This document shows positions 50,441 to 63,963 of a stretch of DNA of 64,000 nucleotides, one piece after another. The stretch spans positions 32,230 to 96,229 of the forward strand of contig KB308745.1 in assembly GCA_000328365.1 (NCBI GenBank). Reading direction: 5' to 3'. The notes beneath the pieces are model-generated. The model saw only the letters and a program-made list of their open reading frames with translations, ran no database searches and was not told where the DNA came from. The translations under genes and the position numbers were made by a program. Source of the DNA: Capitella teleta. Lineage: Eukaryota; Annelida; Polychaeta; Capitellidae. Positions within the stretch are counted from its first letter, which is position 1; each line of letters starts with the position of its first letter.

Positions 50441-50889
50441 TTACACACATGTAGTTGACATACTAACAAAAGACGGTAACAGTCTTCCAAATATCATTTG
50501 TCGCAGCGAAAATCGATTTTGGAATTTCCACAGAAAGTGAATAAATTCCGTAAAATAATAAATATACCCCAGCACAGAAGAAATGCACAAAATTAATATC
50601 GTGAATTCATTGGAAACAAGAGCAGTAAATTGTTTTATTTGTTGACTCGCCACGTTGTTTCTTGCAACGCTCTCTGGTAGAAGATGCAATGAATCGACGT
50701 CAACGGCAGTTGTTGCATTTCTGATTCCGGTGTTGAATCTCGGCATAAATATTTTCAATGTTTTCAGTCAGGGCCACAGCCTCACACAATAACACTATAC
50801 TGAAGAGTGATTGGCGTATGGACCTACCCTGTGAGATGACGACCAGTAGCACCGGAAATATACACCAAAACTGCGATCAAAATTAGCAT
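50441..50889 (-). CDS. Small single-pass membrane protein, unknown
   Basis: Two minus-strand exons, 50828-50889 and 50441-50738, join in frame over an 89-nt intron, giving 119 aa. A signal peptide (MLILIAVLVYISGATG) is followed by a short ectodomain (FNTGIRNATTAVDVDSLH), a membrane helix (FTILILCISSVLGYIYYF) and a basic tail ending STTCV. The acceptor (atgccgag) has a poor pyrimidine tract, so the join is tentative. It lies head-to-tail 0.3 kb upstream of the secreted-protein gene, and the two could be related in function or even wrongly split. No family recognised. Confidence 0.5.
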
Positions 50890-51513
50890 AAATCCTAAAT
50901 GACATATCTCAGTGGGAAACACCAATTGCGTCAATTGGACAGCAACCGTTTGCAGACCAAAGCAATGATGAATAAAGGAAGTTTGCGACTTTTATATGTT
51001 CGCATGACACCATGTGACACTTCTATCATCAAGGTACATGTAACGGCAATGAGGCTGCCTCTTTAAGAATTCCGAATCGACATCTTCTCAGCTGGGTTAA
51101 CCCGAGCTAAACTACGTTCATGAATCGGGCCCAGACGGTTACATGATAAATTTAAACTTTAGGCCTACACATTAATTGTACATGTATAATGTATTCCTAA
51201 CCGGTCGTAGTGATAATTGTATGGATCAAACTCATAAATAACTCAGAGGTAATTATTGTTCTCCAATTTGGAAAAAAAAAAATCTTTAAGCGCTGTTCAC
51301 ATATGTGCGTGCGTCCGTTTCCCAAACGCACGCACGCAGTATTTTCCATCTCATTATTTTACGTTTGCGCATTCACATTAGCGGCTGCGTTTCTGCGTGC
51401 GGGAAACGCACGGATTCAGTTCGGTTTGAAAAATAGAATGCGGGCGGCGTGATCTGCGCATGCGCAACTGCATTCTGCGATTGGAATTCATAGAGGAAAC
51501 ATCCGGCTGAGGA

Positions 51514-52335
51514 TGAGCGATCAAGGAAAAGGATCCAGTGGAGGCGATTATTGAACTTGTACGATTGTAGAAGATGGGGGGAAAGATACTGGACTAACAG
51601 AGAATATAATATGGAGTCAAATTGCGGAAGACCTTGGGAGTGATGGTAGGTGCGATTTTAATTTCCTACTCATTGTAAATTTTAATGAATGAATGTTTCA
51701 GTACACATTAACAATTGTTAAATGGACTGTCGTTTAAATTTCCCTTATTTTAGTCAAAATATATCTGAGAAGACGCTGATAATCTAGGCTTTCATAAAAG
51801 TCGTGAAAATCGACATCACTTTCGTTTTCCATACTAAGATTGTCTGCAATTTCGAGCCAAATTTTCAATCTTTCTTTTTCACTCTGTAATTCTCGCTTAC
51901 CACGCTTCTAGCGAAGAATAAGCAACAATAATTAATATTTTATGATTGCCGGAGATCGCAGTCAGTAATCATAACGTTAAATACAATCATAACGTTATTA
52001 TCTAGTCAACAACGATGTTTATATTGCATTGTAATACCTCTTATCTTCCTTTTCAGCCTTGAAACAGATCGTGGTGCAGAGGAACCTGCTCTGGATAAGA
52101 GCCAGCGCAGGCATTCCGGAGTAAGCGGCCCAGATCATCGTGTGCCAAGCCAACTCGAGGCCCACAGGGAGTCAAGGAGGCAGTTGATGGCTACTGGTGA
52201 CGATCCGAAAGACCATTTCTTCTGAGCATGCGTCGGACGAATTCAGAGAATGCAACCTGAGCAAAACAGCCTTCTACAACTACGGATTATGGAGCCCTTC
52301 CATGAGGCAGAGGCGGCTCTATTTGAAGTGCGAAC
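51514..52335 (+). pseudogene. Decayed MADF/BESS-like accessory gene of the transposon
   Basis: First exon (to 51645, donor gtaggt) shows pieces VEAIIELVRL and ENIIWSQIAEDLG, like the helices of a MADF/Myb-type DNA-binding domain, but broken by frame changes and stops. The second exon (from 52057, acceptor ttttcag) reads ETDRGAEEPALDKSQRRHSG, and further on HFFLSMRRT and PEQNSLLQLRIMEPFHEAE, which resembles a BESS protein-interaction motif, again with a stop and frame change in it. Confidence 0.5.
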
Positions 52336-52392
52336 TCCGGATGCCCATACTTCAGTAACTCGCGCACCTTCTCCCCAATTAAGCTTCTCTCT

Positions 52393-55390
52393 TTTTTCTT
52401 TTTTTTTCTTTTTTTTTTTTTTTCTTTTTTTTTTAATCAGAAAAATACATGTATGAGTTCTTTTTGAAGGTGTCCAAGTTGGAGGGATCTGGGAATATTC
52501 TTGGGGGGAGATTATTAAAAGTTTTTATAGAAGCACAAAATTTATCGAATGTTTGAAGATTGTTTCTATTTCAGGTTAATGTCATCTGGTGTTTTCTTGT
52601 TGGGCCTCTTCTGAGATGTGACCTTGGATCTTTGGTGACAATAGGCAATGTTTTCCTGATGTACTTAGGCTCTTCCTCTAGCACAACTTGCTTGTAGAGC
52701 ATTGTCGCATGACCTGTCTTCCTTCTCGTAGCTAGGCTGCTGTCTGTACCAAGCCGGAGAATTCTTTGTTGTATTTTGAAATTTGTCGAGCTTGCTCAGA
52801 CTATTTTCTCCGGCGTGGGCAACACAAACGCAGCCTATCTCTAGTGAAGACCAGATCAGCGTCTTATTCATGCTGCGTAATTGTTGTGTTGAGCAGTAAG
52901 GTTTGAGACGAATAAGCTGTGTTCGTGCTGTGCGAGCGTTGTTAAGGATCTTCTTGATGTGATCTCCCATGTTGGGGTCTTGACCGAGGTTAATGCCTAC
53001 TAGCCGTGTTTTTTCTTGTGGTGTTCGTTCAGGATGTCTTGGTGGATAGAATGCCGTCTGTTGTTCTTTCGAAGGCTCCATAGTGATGCGAGCGTCTTGA
53101 CAGAATCGTAGAATTGCGTTCGAGCGTCCTCTAGGTCTTTTTTGTTAGTTGCGAGTAGATTCAGGTCATCGGCGAATCCTAAAGCTTTGTTTCCTGCAGC
53201 GTCAAAGATGGGGGCGAAATACACGTTCCACGTGATTGGTCCAAGACCACTTCCTTGTACGACTCCATTGTCAAGTGGGTGATCATCCGACTGTACTCGT
53301 TTATCCTTACATTGAAAGTTCGGTCTGTCAGGTAGCTTTTGATGAGCTGAAAAAGCTTTCCTTTCAATCCTGTGAGCTGGTTCCTATTTACTCTATCAAA
53401 AGCGCCAGCAATGTCAGTCTGGAGGAGATAGAGAACTTGACGGTTGTTGTTGGCTGCCATTGCCGATCCGATGACGGAGTATGCCAGATCCGAGCATGAG
53501 TGGCTGTTACGAAATCCGTATTGGCCATCTGGAAGATATCCGTTTTATGTGATGTTGTGTGTTATATGTCGAGCAATTCTTGTTTCTATTGATTTCCACA
53601 GCACGTCTAGCAGAGAGCTCGGTCTATAATTGGAGAACAACGCTAGATCTTTCTTTTTGTAGATCGGGCAGATGGCAGATGGCAGAGTGCCTCCCTTGTT
53701 TGGGCCAGTGTCCTCTTCGAAAAATACGGGTATAGACAAGATACAGAGGGACTGCAAGGACTGGTGAGAGTCTCTGGTGTACCCTTAAAGATATGCTGTT
53801 TGGCCCTGCTGCTTTGTTCGGATTGAGTTGTTTCAACCACTTCCACACATCCTTAGTTGTGAATTTGAATAGGGGAATTTCTGTGCAAACTTCTTGGCGT
53901 GGGACAAACTGACCACCAGCCGGGAATTCAGCTTTTGTAATAAATGCCTTTGCAAATTCTGTACATTGGGCTTTTGTGTCTGTGATCAGAGTTCCGTCCT
54001 TTTTCTTCATCGGGGGATCCTGCTGGTGTAGTCACGTGTACTGCCTTGGATATCACGGGTGATTCTCTAAAATTGTCTTTGATGGATTTGATGTTAAGCG
54101 CTCGTATTTTTTGCGGGTCTGGATCTTGTATGCTATCTTCTTCTGTTCGAGTTTCAGGTGGTAGGTTGTAGTGCTCACTTCTCCTCTTTAAAACGCTGGC
54201 ATTGATTCATAGCATCCGTCGTCGAACCAGGGTACTGATGTTGATTTTATATTGCTCACATCAGATGGTATATAATGTTCCATTCCTTTATTGATGGTTT
54301 TGTCCATGTATTTCACTGCAGCGTCTATGTTCAGAGTAGATAGTAGTCTGAGGCTGGTGTGTTTGCGTACATAGCGCCTTAGACCCCTCCAGTCTGTTCG
54401 TTTGTGGTCCCAAAAGGTTCGTTTGGGATCTTAATTAATCACGAGATCATCTGGTATTGTCAGTAGTATTGGGTCTTAGATGGTCTTTGTTGTTGCATCG
54501 GAGTTATTTGTGAATATCAGATCTAGCATTCTTCCTTTTGTATGCGTGGCGCCCTTGATGCGTTGTTTGAGGCCAAGTGTTCGGGTCATGTCTTATATTC
54601 TGTGCAATGAATGGTCATTGAAGTTTCCAAGCAAGGATACACTAAGGTAATTGGTACTTCTTATCAATTCTGGCAGGGTAGTCTCTATAGGTAAGTCTCC
54701 ACCAGTGTGCTTTGTGGAGGTCTATAGTTTCCGTCGATGAGATGGCTTCCAGTTGTTGATAGTATTGATACGAATAATATGTCTGCTTCTCCAGGATCTT
54801 GGCATTGGCGGTTACTTCAAGCTCTTCTCTCACATACGCTATCACACCACCTCCTTTTGTGTGTCCAGTGGTGCGGTCCTTACGGGCCAGCACTGCATAG
54901 CCTTCCAAGGCTACTGATGCAGGTGATGCAGGGAGTTGCGTTAAGCCACGTTTCTCCTACGATCAAGATGTCTGGTCTGTGTTGTTTTACCAGTCCAGCG
55001 ATCTTAGCTCGTTTAGTCTTGTTCCAGATGCTCCAGCAGCTAGTTGATGTAAATCAAATTGCTGTAATATTTCTTCTAATGTGTACGATGGTTTTAAATT
55101 CTGTATTTTGGTCTTCTTTTTTCTTTAATTCCTTCTTCTTTTTCCTCCCAACTTTTCGGAGCTCTGTTTGCCGTCGTCGGGCTTGAGCAAAGTGCGAGCG
55201 TCTTCCGTATGCATGTCTCCACCAGGATTGGTTTCTGAAGTGTTTGGCCCATTATCAGCCACTGTAGAGTGTGTGGCGTACCTTCCGCGTCCTGAGAGCA
55301 TCTCTCGGAGGTATGTTTCCCAGACCACAGTAATCAAGGGACAGAGCACAGTGTCATAGCCCTGCATGGCAATGCAAGCCGCGGACATAT
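52393..55390 (-). mobile_element. Near full-length but decayed LINE (EN + RT)
   Basis: On the minus strand, 5' to 3': an APE-type endonuclease start (GLVKQHRPDILIVGETWL, near 54980-55040) and RKDRTTGHTKGGGVIAYVRE. Then the linker (KDVWKWLKQLNPNKAAGPNSI), RT blocks (LFSNYRPSSLLDVLWKSIE, LYLLQTDIAGAFDRVNR), GFADDLNLLATNKKDLEDA as the catalytic block, and a C-terminal ARTQLIRLKPYC. About ten or more stops and frame changes are scattered through it. The 3' end is an A-rich tail (complement of 52393-52436). Just before the tail a piece reading FNNLPPRIFPDPSNLDTFKKN may belong to a different LINE, so two insertions may be stacked. The 5' limit is uncertain. Confidence 0.8.
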
Positions 55391-56183
55391 AATTATGATA
55401 CTTTTTGAATGTTTATGTTCATTTCATATCATTTATTGAACTCATTACGTCCATTTGATAATTAGGTCTATACAAAGTGTCAAATTATTGTGTCATTGTC
55501 CAGTTTTAATAAACATGTGTGTTTCCCGAATATGCCGTTTTCTCAATTATATATGGAGGGTCAAATTGCGCCTTGGTGCATATGTTATATGTACTGGGTT
55601 ATATGTTACTGACAATTAACCTAAGATCATTATTGATTAATGAGCAGTAATTATCTCTATTATATATAGTGTGATACCATCTATACAAATGTGTAGTATT
55701 AAAAAGGATAATCGAATTTAATGTGTATGGATTGATAACAATAAGCAATTAAGCGAGTACAGGAATGGGAGACAGGGATAGCTAATAGATTATTTAAAGG
55801 TATACACGTATCTCAGTGTAACGTATTCTTGAACCGACTCGAGGCATTCTCAATGTGTTCTCTGACTGCTGTGTTCTCTGTATTTATCTGGCCGGGTGGT
55901 CGTCCAGTTCTGCCACCATTGAATCCATGCTCATCCCTCTTGTTGGGATGAACAGCAAAATGTCTCGGGACGTTTTTCTGAATCTCCTAACAGGAAGGCA
56001 ATCCCAGCCTCCTGCTGAAATAAGCGTCGTTTATTTATGGTCAAACGCCGCTTTTTTTAATTAATGTTTGTTTCTCTCTATCGACGATAGCCAGTGTTGT
56101 CAGCGCAGAAACTACAACTCGAATGAGAAATATGGGCTCGCACGCACGGACCGCACGCACATAATTATGTGAACGGCGCTTTA

Positions 56184-59100
56184 TCATGCACCGATGGTTT
56201 CGAAAAGAAGGTAGAAATGCGCTATGAATTCTGGCCTAGAAGTGCGTTATGATTACTCAGACATTCGCTTGGTGGCGCCACTGGCTTCCCTCACTCAGCC
56301 ATATTGCCAGCAATCAACTCGCATCACCTTTCTATACAACTGGATATTTATGCTTTGTTTCCACTGCTGTCACTCCATTACAGTAAGTATACTCATACTT
56401 GGAGCTCCATAAGGGAATTCTCCATTCATCTTTTAGGTTCTGTATATCCCCGTCTTCGTCATTTGTCGGTTGAACGCCGGGAAAGTTTTCACTGCGTCCC
56501 TCGCTTAGCCCGAGTTTCGAGAGTTGAGATTTTTTTTCCGTCTCGGAAGAAAAAATATTTCACTTTTTTATAAATGAAAGTTCTACGGAAAACGTGTGCG
56601 AACCTCGTGTTGAGAAGTTTGAAGTACTTCGGAGAGAGCTCGGAAAGAAGCGGGAAAATTTGTATAACTTTTTCCCTCGGGAGAAGTGGAGAGAAACTTC
56701 AGAAACTTAAAAGCAGTTGGCAGTTGAGTTCCAGTGGCCTGGGTTGAACTATACTATAGTCTATTATAATTCTATACTACTAAAGTAATTTAGTAAGTCT
56801 AAGTTTCTCGTAATCCAAGAATTTTCCGGTTTGTGGATGCAAATTGTAAGTAGTAAGGATAAGTATCGAAGTTCGACACGCATATCGCCATTTGGATTAC
56901 TGTGTGCGATCCATATCTTTCTCTGTTTGCTGTGTTAACTCAATTGTTTGAGGCGAATTATCACCAGTAGCATATACCCGGTATACTGACATAGAACGAT
57001 AGATCTGATAAAAAGTATCATAAAAGTGTCATAAATGTTGTTTTCTCCTGTGACTAGTGTCACTAAGTGTGAGTAGAAAAACACAATTGTATTATTATTT
57101 ATTATTTGTCACTGACAAATGTAACAGTACACATTCTAAGCCTGGATACTGATCAAATAGTTCCATTATATAAGGTGATGTACTTAATTGAATTATTAAT
57201 AAGGGTATGAACAAATTGTGCAAAGCTTGATTAATCTTTCAGTTTCTTGCAAGTTTCCTGGAAGTTAATTAGTGAGCTGTCTGGATGTAACTAAACCTCA
57301 TTAATCATTATATTGAAATATTTGAATCATTTAATTAATTATCTAGTACTACATACTAGTAATTGAAATTAATTCAAGTGTCATGAAATCAACAGTATAC
57401 TATAGACTATAGAGTTTAATCTACAATATGGGTATATTCCTGACATTACTTATGAGTTATGATACTATAACTATATCTCTACTTGGGTTGATAAGTTTGA
57501 CTTTAAACGCATCCACATCAGTGCACGCAATTGTATCAATCTCAGGTTGTTACATAACAGTGCTGCTGCAATTGCTCATTCAGCTCACCCTTGTACATTG
57601 ATTGATCTCCTCATTGATTAACAATCAGTGGTCAATACCTGTGTCCTCATCCCTGGCTGTAGTATATTGATAATCTATACCCCTCAGTGGCATTTGATGT
57701 TGGAGGCATTTATAACATGATCACATCTGTGGTATAATTAACTTGTACTTTTATTATTCAACTGTAAAGTGTAAGCCAATCTGAACTTTTATCTTTCACT
57801 TCTGTTGCTTGAAATATTTACATTTATATTATTATGTAATATTATTATATATGTTACATATTATATACTTCATTTATCAGAACTTTTAATAAGCAAATTG
57901 CTGTGTTGAAATCTCCTCTGTGTACCATAGTTTAACTTTAACCAAGGAATGTAATGCATTACCAAGCCTTTTGTCACTTTTATGAATTTTTCATTGCAAT
58001 TAAAACCTGATCTTTTAATAGAAGATATGATTATTCATAAGTATCCTGGTGTTGGAATAAGGTCAAAGTTCATTTTTATTTATCATTAATTTATTGTTGA
58101 TAGATATTAATAATTCAAGATAACCTTGCTTTTATAATTATTCTGTTTTAACCTTACTTATTCTTACTAATTATCCACCCAGACTAATTAAAAACAGTTG
58201 CATGTCGAGTGCATACCTCAGCACCGTTGATTACATTCTTCTGTGTCATCTCCTGAAGGTGATAGCATGGGCGCATAAAGACATTTAAATGGTGAGCTAT
58301 AATTATTTAATATGGAATGAGGATGTATCTTGATGCTTGATTCAACACATGCCTTATACACATATTGCAAATTACCCGGCCCTTCTGAATGAGGTGAATG
58401 CATTAGTTCCGTGTGTGTGTTTGCCCACCTATTATGTGGCATAGAGAAGCTCTGACAACCGAGTTCCTGTTGCGTCAGGCGTTTCTCTGAACCCCCCCCC
58501 CCCTCTCCGAATGCCCATCCTGCTCGCTCGATTGCTCACCGCATTCCTTGTGATGGGGGCAGTGACCCGTGACGGCGACCACTGTCTCTGCTTCATTCCG
58601 CTGTGTTCAGTGTGTGTGTGCATGTGTATGATATGAGGAAATTGTACGCTGTGTAGATACCTTAATTAAGTTCTGTGTTGTGTGTACGGACAGGAAGGAA
58701 AAATCGGCCCGTGACGGATCAGACACAACACGCCCGGCTCATATGTAGGTCAGCTATGTCTATCTCTTTCACCTTTATTCACAACGTTATAACAAGAGGT
58801 GTATACTACAGCATTGATCACCTAAGATGTGTCAATGCTGAACACATGTTTGTAAATAGTACATAGTAAATCAATTAACACTGAATGACTCATGGCTCTT
58901 GCAGCCCCTAATTCACATGGTATGGGCGGAATGCTCTCTGATAGTGGTCAGGGCGGCTCCTTGTGAACCAGTTTTGTTTTGCTCTGGCACGTGTCTTGTT
59001 GCTATTAATAGCTCGTGAGTCACCTGGTGCCTGCCTTAGGGGTCGTGCCTCTTACAGTACTCGGATCCAGATGCTTGGTCGTTATCATCACCGAGTGTCT

Positions 59101-61201
59101 CGTCTGCTCTGCTCCTTGCAATGGTGTAATTGCAGCCCCTCCAGGCGGATAATTCCGCCCTCATATTAGTGTGTCCTCAGCTGAAACAATACCTAATTGT
59201 TGAGCTGTGTTATCTTTTTTGCCCCCACTTTGTAATTCCTGGTTTTCGGTTTCTGCTATGAAGTGCGGAACTGCCAGTGAATTTGCGCTGTGATTTATTC
59301 CCTTTCGTTGTGATTCGTGCGTGTATCAGTGATGGGGTGTGTGTGGGGTTTTTTCTTGCTTCATCCATTGATTATTACTCATCGCATGATCACACCTGGT
59401 CATCGTGCAATCACTGATTAGTTGTGAATTTAGATACATTTGAGATTCGGAAAAATGTGGAAAACAGTGCAATTTTTAGTGAAAGCCCAGATGAGAATTC
59501 TTTGTACATGTATTTTTACATTATTTATATTTTTTTCTCTGAGCTCATGCCAAACTAGGCATTCACGGGTGGAATGTTATCGTTGTTTACACAGCATAAA
59601 AACATAAGCTACATAATCGCCATTAAATAGAGAGTCCATAGACCAGCAGTTCATGTCCAGGCATCGATCTGTTGTTCTGTACTCAGTTGACCTCTGTTTT
59701 AGACTATTTGTAAACCTCACTTAACGAAGCCCTTCTGTCTGCCGAGGACAATAATTGATGCGCTTTTAATTCATTGAACTGCCAGGTAGAATCGCCTCTT
59801 GGCAAGAAATAACTCAGAAATAAATAATAATATTTGTTGTTTTTACATCGGCCTTCCTCTTTTCATGGCTTCAATAAAAAAAAAAAATAAATAAATGAAA
59901 AAAAAGTGTTAAATTCGAACTGCCAACTATGTCAATCTTAAAATCTCATACTCTCGTCTTTTACATGTTCGGACAACTATTCGTGTGATAAAACTGTTCA
60001 CTTGACATTCTGATTCTATCTGTTCTCCGCTTAAAGGAATTTTTTTACCAACAACGGAATTTGTGTGGTCTCTTACAAGCTGGCACATTTCAATTGCTTA
60101 ATTAAAGGCCCATGTGTAATGACTATTTTTTCATTTTTTTTTAATAAGAATAATTTTATTGAGCAAAGCAGAGGGACATCAGTGGAACTATTTATGGAAG
60201 GAGTAAAAAGAAACTGTTTTTGGCAGGGGACTGACACTATGGAGTGTATTTAGTCTCCCAATGATGGTGTTCCACACAATTTAGTCTACCTGTACAGGTA
60301 TCGTTTGATTTATCATTTGCCTGAACTTAATATGGATAGAATTGTTTGATATTGCCCTACTTAATGTATAATATCACACTGAATGTGTTCTAATATGTTT
60401 GATCCCCATTCCCCTCTGTTATCAGAATAATTGCCATTGACCTTTGAACCCCCGTCAAACCATTCAAACTGAAGTGTTCTGATTTTATTTATTTTTTCAT
60501 TTACACTCCTTCTCGATTGATAACCGAGCGATTTCCTTCTCATATCATTTTTACATTTACCTGATATAAACTGATAATGAGTTGACCCAGTTGTGCTGCA
60601 CGATTATTTAATTAGATTGTGCAATTAATCGTTTGTGCTTACAGCTACAAATGTACCTATTTTATGATTCAATTATTATACACAGGATGTATAACACATC
60701 CCCCTCTCCTTTGCCTGGGCCATGTGTTCTTGCATATTGAATTTCATGATGCGGTTTCGTGTAGATGCTGTTTGCTTTTAACCTCTCCATAAATTTTCGA
60801 ATTCATTGCTCTGTGTGATCTGTGTGCCGCTTATTCAATTTGAAATTTCCTCTTTGAACTTGCAGTGCACACTATGATCTGCACAGGTTATATTATAAGG
60901 TGCTCCAAAACGGAGCCTTAAAATGATTATGCTAATTAGATGCATAATTTGCATGATATATTCATGGTACCTGCAGTTGCATATAATTCTAAATCGTAAT
61001 TATTCTGGATTTTTCACCTGTGCTGTGGAATGTATCGATTTGTGTTTTAAGTTTGAGGTCAATAAATCTCCCAATTAAGCTGAGCTGACCTATGAATGAA
61101 TCTATTTAATCCATTTTGATTAATTATGATCCTCTCTCTTTTTCAGATCATTGAAGACAGCTTAAAATGAGATTTAAGAGGAGGCTGCCATTGTGATCAT
61201 C
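56184..61201 (+). other. Likely promoter, leader exon and leader intron of beta-spectrin
   Basis: No coding exon is seen. A purine-rich, G/C-richer stretch at about 56430-56845 differs from its surroundings and ends near a donor (aaatt|GTAAGT at 56846). The only good acceptor before the spectrin start codon is tttttcag at 61139-61146. This would make a 5' UTR intron of about 4.3 kb. The intron is AT-rich with no repeats of note. Confidence 0.35.
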
Positions 61202-63963
61202 ATGTCGTACAGATATTCACAATCGGATTACGAATCCGCTCGCTTTGCCGCTGGTGACCGCCGGTCATCCGAACGCAGTGGATATGACCGCTACGGGTCA
61301 GCTGAGCGCTACCAATCCCTAGAACGGTTTGGATCAGCAGAACGCCACAACCAGGATGGAGCAAAAGAGTTTGAGAAAGGCAGGATCCAAGTTCTCCAGG
61401 AGGAGAGGGTGTTCATTCAGAAGAAGACCTTCACCAAGTGGTGTAACTCATTCCTCGAAAAGGTAATTTGTGATGTAAATAACTTCATTGGGGTTTGCTC
61501 AATTTCTAAGAATAGCGCTCTCTATGTTGGCTGATCTCTTGATCCTCAGTGCTAACATGCCACTCCCCAACATCCATTTCAAAGGTCGTCTCCTCAACTG
61601 ATCTATCAATTATAGCAACTTTTAAACCTATATTTTCTATTATGCAGTCTTTTCTCTGGCTGTGAATATTTTCTGATGAATATTCAATTTCGGATGATAC
61701 TAATTATAAAAGTTATACTTAATGATAGATACAATTAATGATAAATATTGATTAATTTGAGTTATGGCTTTTATTTATGTTTATTTATTTGTTTTTGTCG
61801 CAGGCCCACATGCAGGTTAACGACCTGTTCACCGACTTGGCTGATGGCAAGATGCTGATGAAGTTACTGGAGATTATCAGCGGAGAGAATCTCGGTCGTC
61901 CAAACAAGGGCGTCCTCAGGGTTCAGAAGGTGGAGAACGTCAACCGCTGTCTCGTCTTTCTTGCCACAAAGGTACGCGTGAGGCCACCGATCAAATGCTA
62001 TGCTACATATTTCTTCGTTAGAGGCTTTAGAAATTAATTTCTTTGCATCATGATCATAATTTTTCTGATTAAATTCCTGTTGCTAAGATATGCAGTGGAA
62101 TGAGACCGTTGACAAATTCATGGTGCAAAACCGCATGGAAATATCATTCTTTCCTGCTCTAGTAGTTTACTATTGACTGTGTTCCATTTTTCCAAAATTC
62201 CGCCAATCCTGCCTTTTAATTGTCTTTGAAGCCCTAAACTGTTCTGCCATCTCTCTCGATACCTGTTATTTCACGTAGAACCCTTTGATCCATTTAAAAG
62301 CTAAAATGGACGTGAGCAAGGTTGACCAGGTCTCTGACCAATTGACCCAGATCGCCGATTCAGCATTCTTGCTTGCATAACTGACCATTGAACGGCCTTG
62401 ATTCTTGAAAGATAAGTGTTCAAACGTTTTTTAAAGTGAAAAGCCTTTCCATGGATCTGCTGTATAATTATATATACGACAGTTGCGAATTACGCATAGG
62501 AAGTTGAGCTGTGTAGAAAGCCTCCTCCATTCAGAACACCATCGCATATCACACCCGCTTCTCGTGTAATGACTGACACAAGAAAAATTGAAGCCATCGG
62601 CACTGAAGCAGTTGCCGCATTGCTCAAATTGCGCCCGCGGCAGCAGTTGTGCTGTTTATATTCGGTGTTATTGGCATGGAGTGAGAGAAGAATGTTGCTT
62701 CTTTTGGGGAGGACGAGTGAACGGCCTTTTATGTTATTTATGACCTCTCGTATACCTGTCTTCACGTTGATTACTGTACATAATTTACCTGTGTTTCGCT
62801 TATTATATCAACGAGTATGCAGGAGTGTTTAACTATCTGGGCAATGTACATCATTCCAGTGTAATTATGAATGTCTGGATTTTTTTATGATTTTTTTTTT
62901 TTTTTTCTCTGATGTGCTATTGATGTTGTTATGATTAGAGATACTCAGCCTTGACGTGCAAGCAAAATGTTTACTGTTAGCATGTATTATGTAATTTTGG
63001 TAACGTCGTCACTTTTACAGTCTTGCGTCATGTAAGCCACTTGTGTAACACACAAATCCTCTCCTAATTCGGAGAAAAAAAATCCGATATTTAAAAGCAA
63101 CGGTCGTGTTGAATTGCCACCTGAAATATACTCGAATGAGTTTGCTTTGGTTATATTAAGCGGCCTTGAATACAGCTCATTGAGCGGAACTTGTATCACT
63201 CTCTGGAATGTGGGCTAAAAATTCAGATCATTAATTTACTATTTACAGACCCGTATGGGTTAATTCCCTGTAGAGGGATAGACCCGTAGCCAGGCTATCT
63301 TGAACGTTGTTTTGAATGCTCCCTCGCTCACCGAATCAGAGATTTGCATGTTAAAGTTCAAATCACAGCTCTTTGCATCAGTATAATGCGATTGTAAAGA
63401 CTGAAGAATCCCCTATGTGACGTCATAATGCGGGATTTCCAGCTGCTCTATTTCTGTCATTTGTTAATCATTCTATTTCTGAGTGATTTTAATGTCCGTG
63501 GTGTCAATGCTCGATAAATCAGTTATCTCGCATGTTTTCCCAACTCCTCTTGGCATTTCCTATCTTTTTCCTAACATTTTCCCCATTTTTTCTCTAGCTC
63601 CTCTTCAGTGTTTTGATTTATGAGCTGAATGGAGTTGTGGTGTTGTAATCATAACGTCAACTTTGATTGGCACAATTTAAGCAGTCGGAAAAAAGTAAAC
63701 AGTAGAAATGATATTCATATTTCACCGTCGATTTATGAGCTAAATATAATCCTGGCTTTTGGTCTGCAGCGACTGTGCTATTGTGCATACTGTCCGACGA
63801 TGCACAGTGTATTTATTGATTACGTAATTATCTAATCTCTTCCACACAGGTGCAATTTGAGAATATCGGAGCAGAAGACATCGTCGATGGCAACAAACGC
63901 CTCATCCTCGGTCTCATTTGGACCATCATTCTCCGCTTCCAGATCCAAGACATCGAATTCATG
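61202..63963 (+). CDS. Beta-spectrin, N-terminal exons (runs off the window)
   Basis: Three exons, all phase 0: 61202-61462, 61804-61971 and 63850-63963 (donor gtcaga follows). The protein starts [15 protein letters not shown] and has a Ser/Arg/Tyr-rich head with a repeated [12 protein letters not shown] motif. The first calponin-homology domain of the actin-binding region follows: [65 protein letters not shown], then [20 protein letters not shown] and [17 protein letters not shown]. This is diagnostic for beta-spectrin. The protein crosslinks actin and pairs with alpha-spectrin in the membrane skeleton. CH2, spectrin repeats and the PH domain must lie beyond the right edge. The ATG at 61202 is chosen because a stop-free Met start and an acceptor 55 nt upstream bracket it. 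Confidence 0.93.

Larger units (their letters stand above)
51289..56180. mobile_element. PIF/Harbinger-like DNA transposon with a nested LINE
   Basis: Ends are inverted: AGCGCTGTTCACAT at 51289 and its mirror (complement AGCGCCGTTCACAT) ending at 56180. Similarity goes on inward through ATGTGCGTGCG. TTA flanks both ends, the TWA-type 3-bp target duplication of PIF/Harbinger. Sub-terminal regions are rich in GTGCGTGCG motifs. The left part holds a decayed MADF/BESS-like gene, matching the DNA-binding partner protein such elements carry. I do not see the DDE transposase frame. Most of the middle is a LINE inserted later. Confidence 0.7.
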
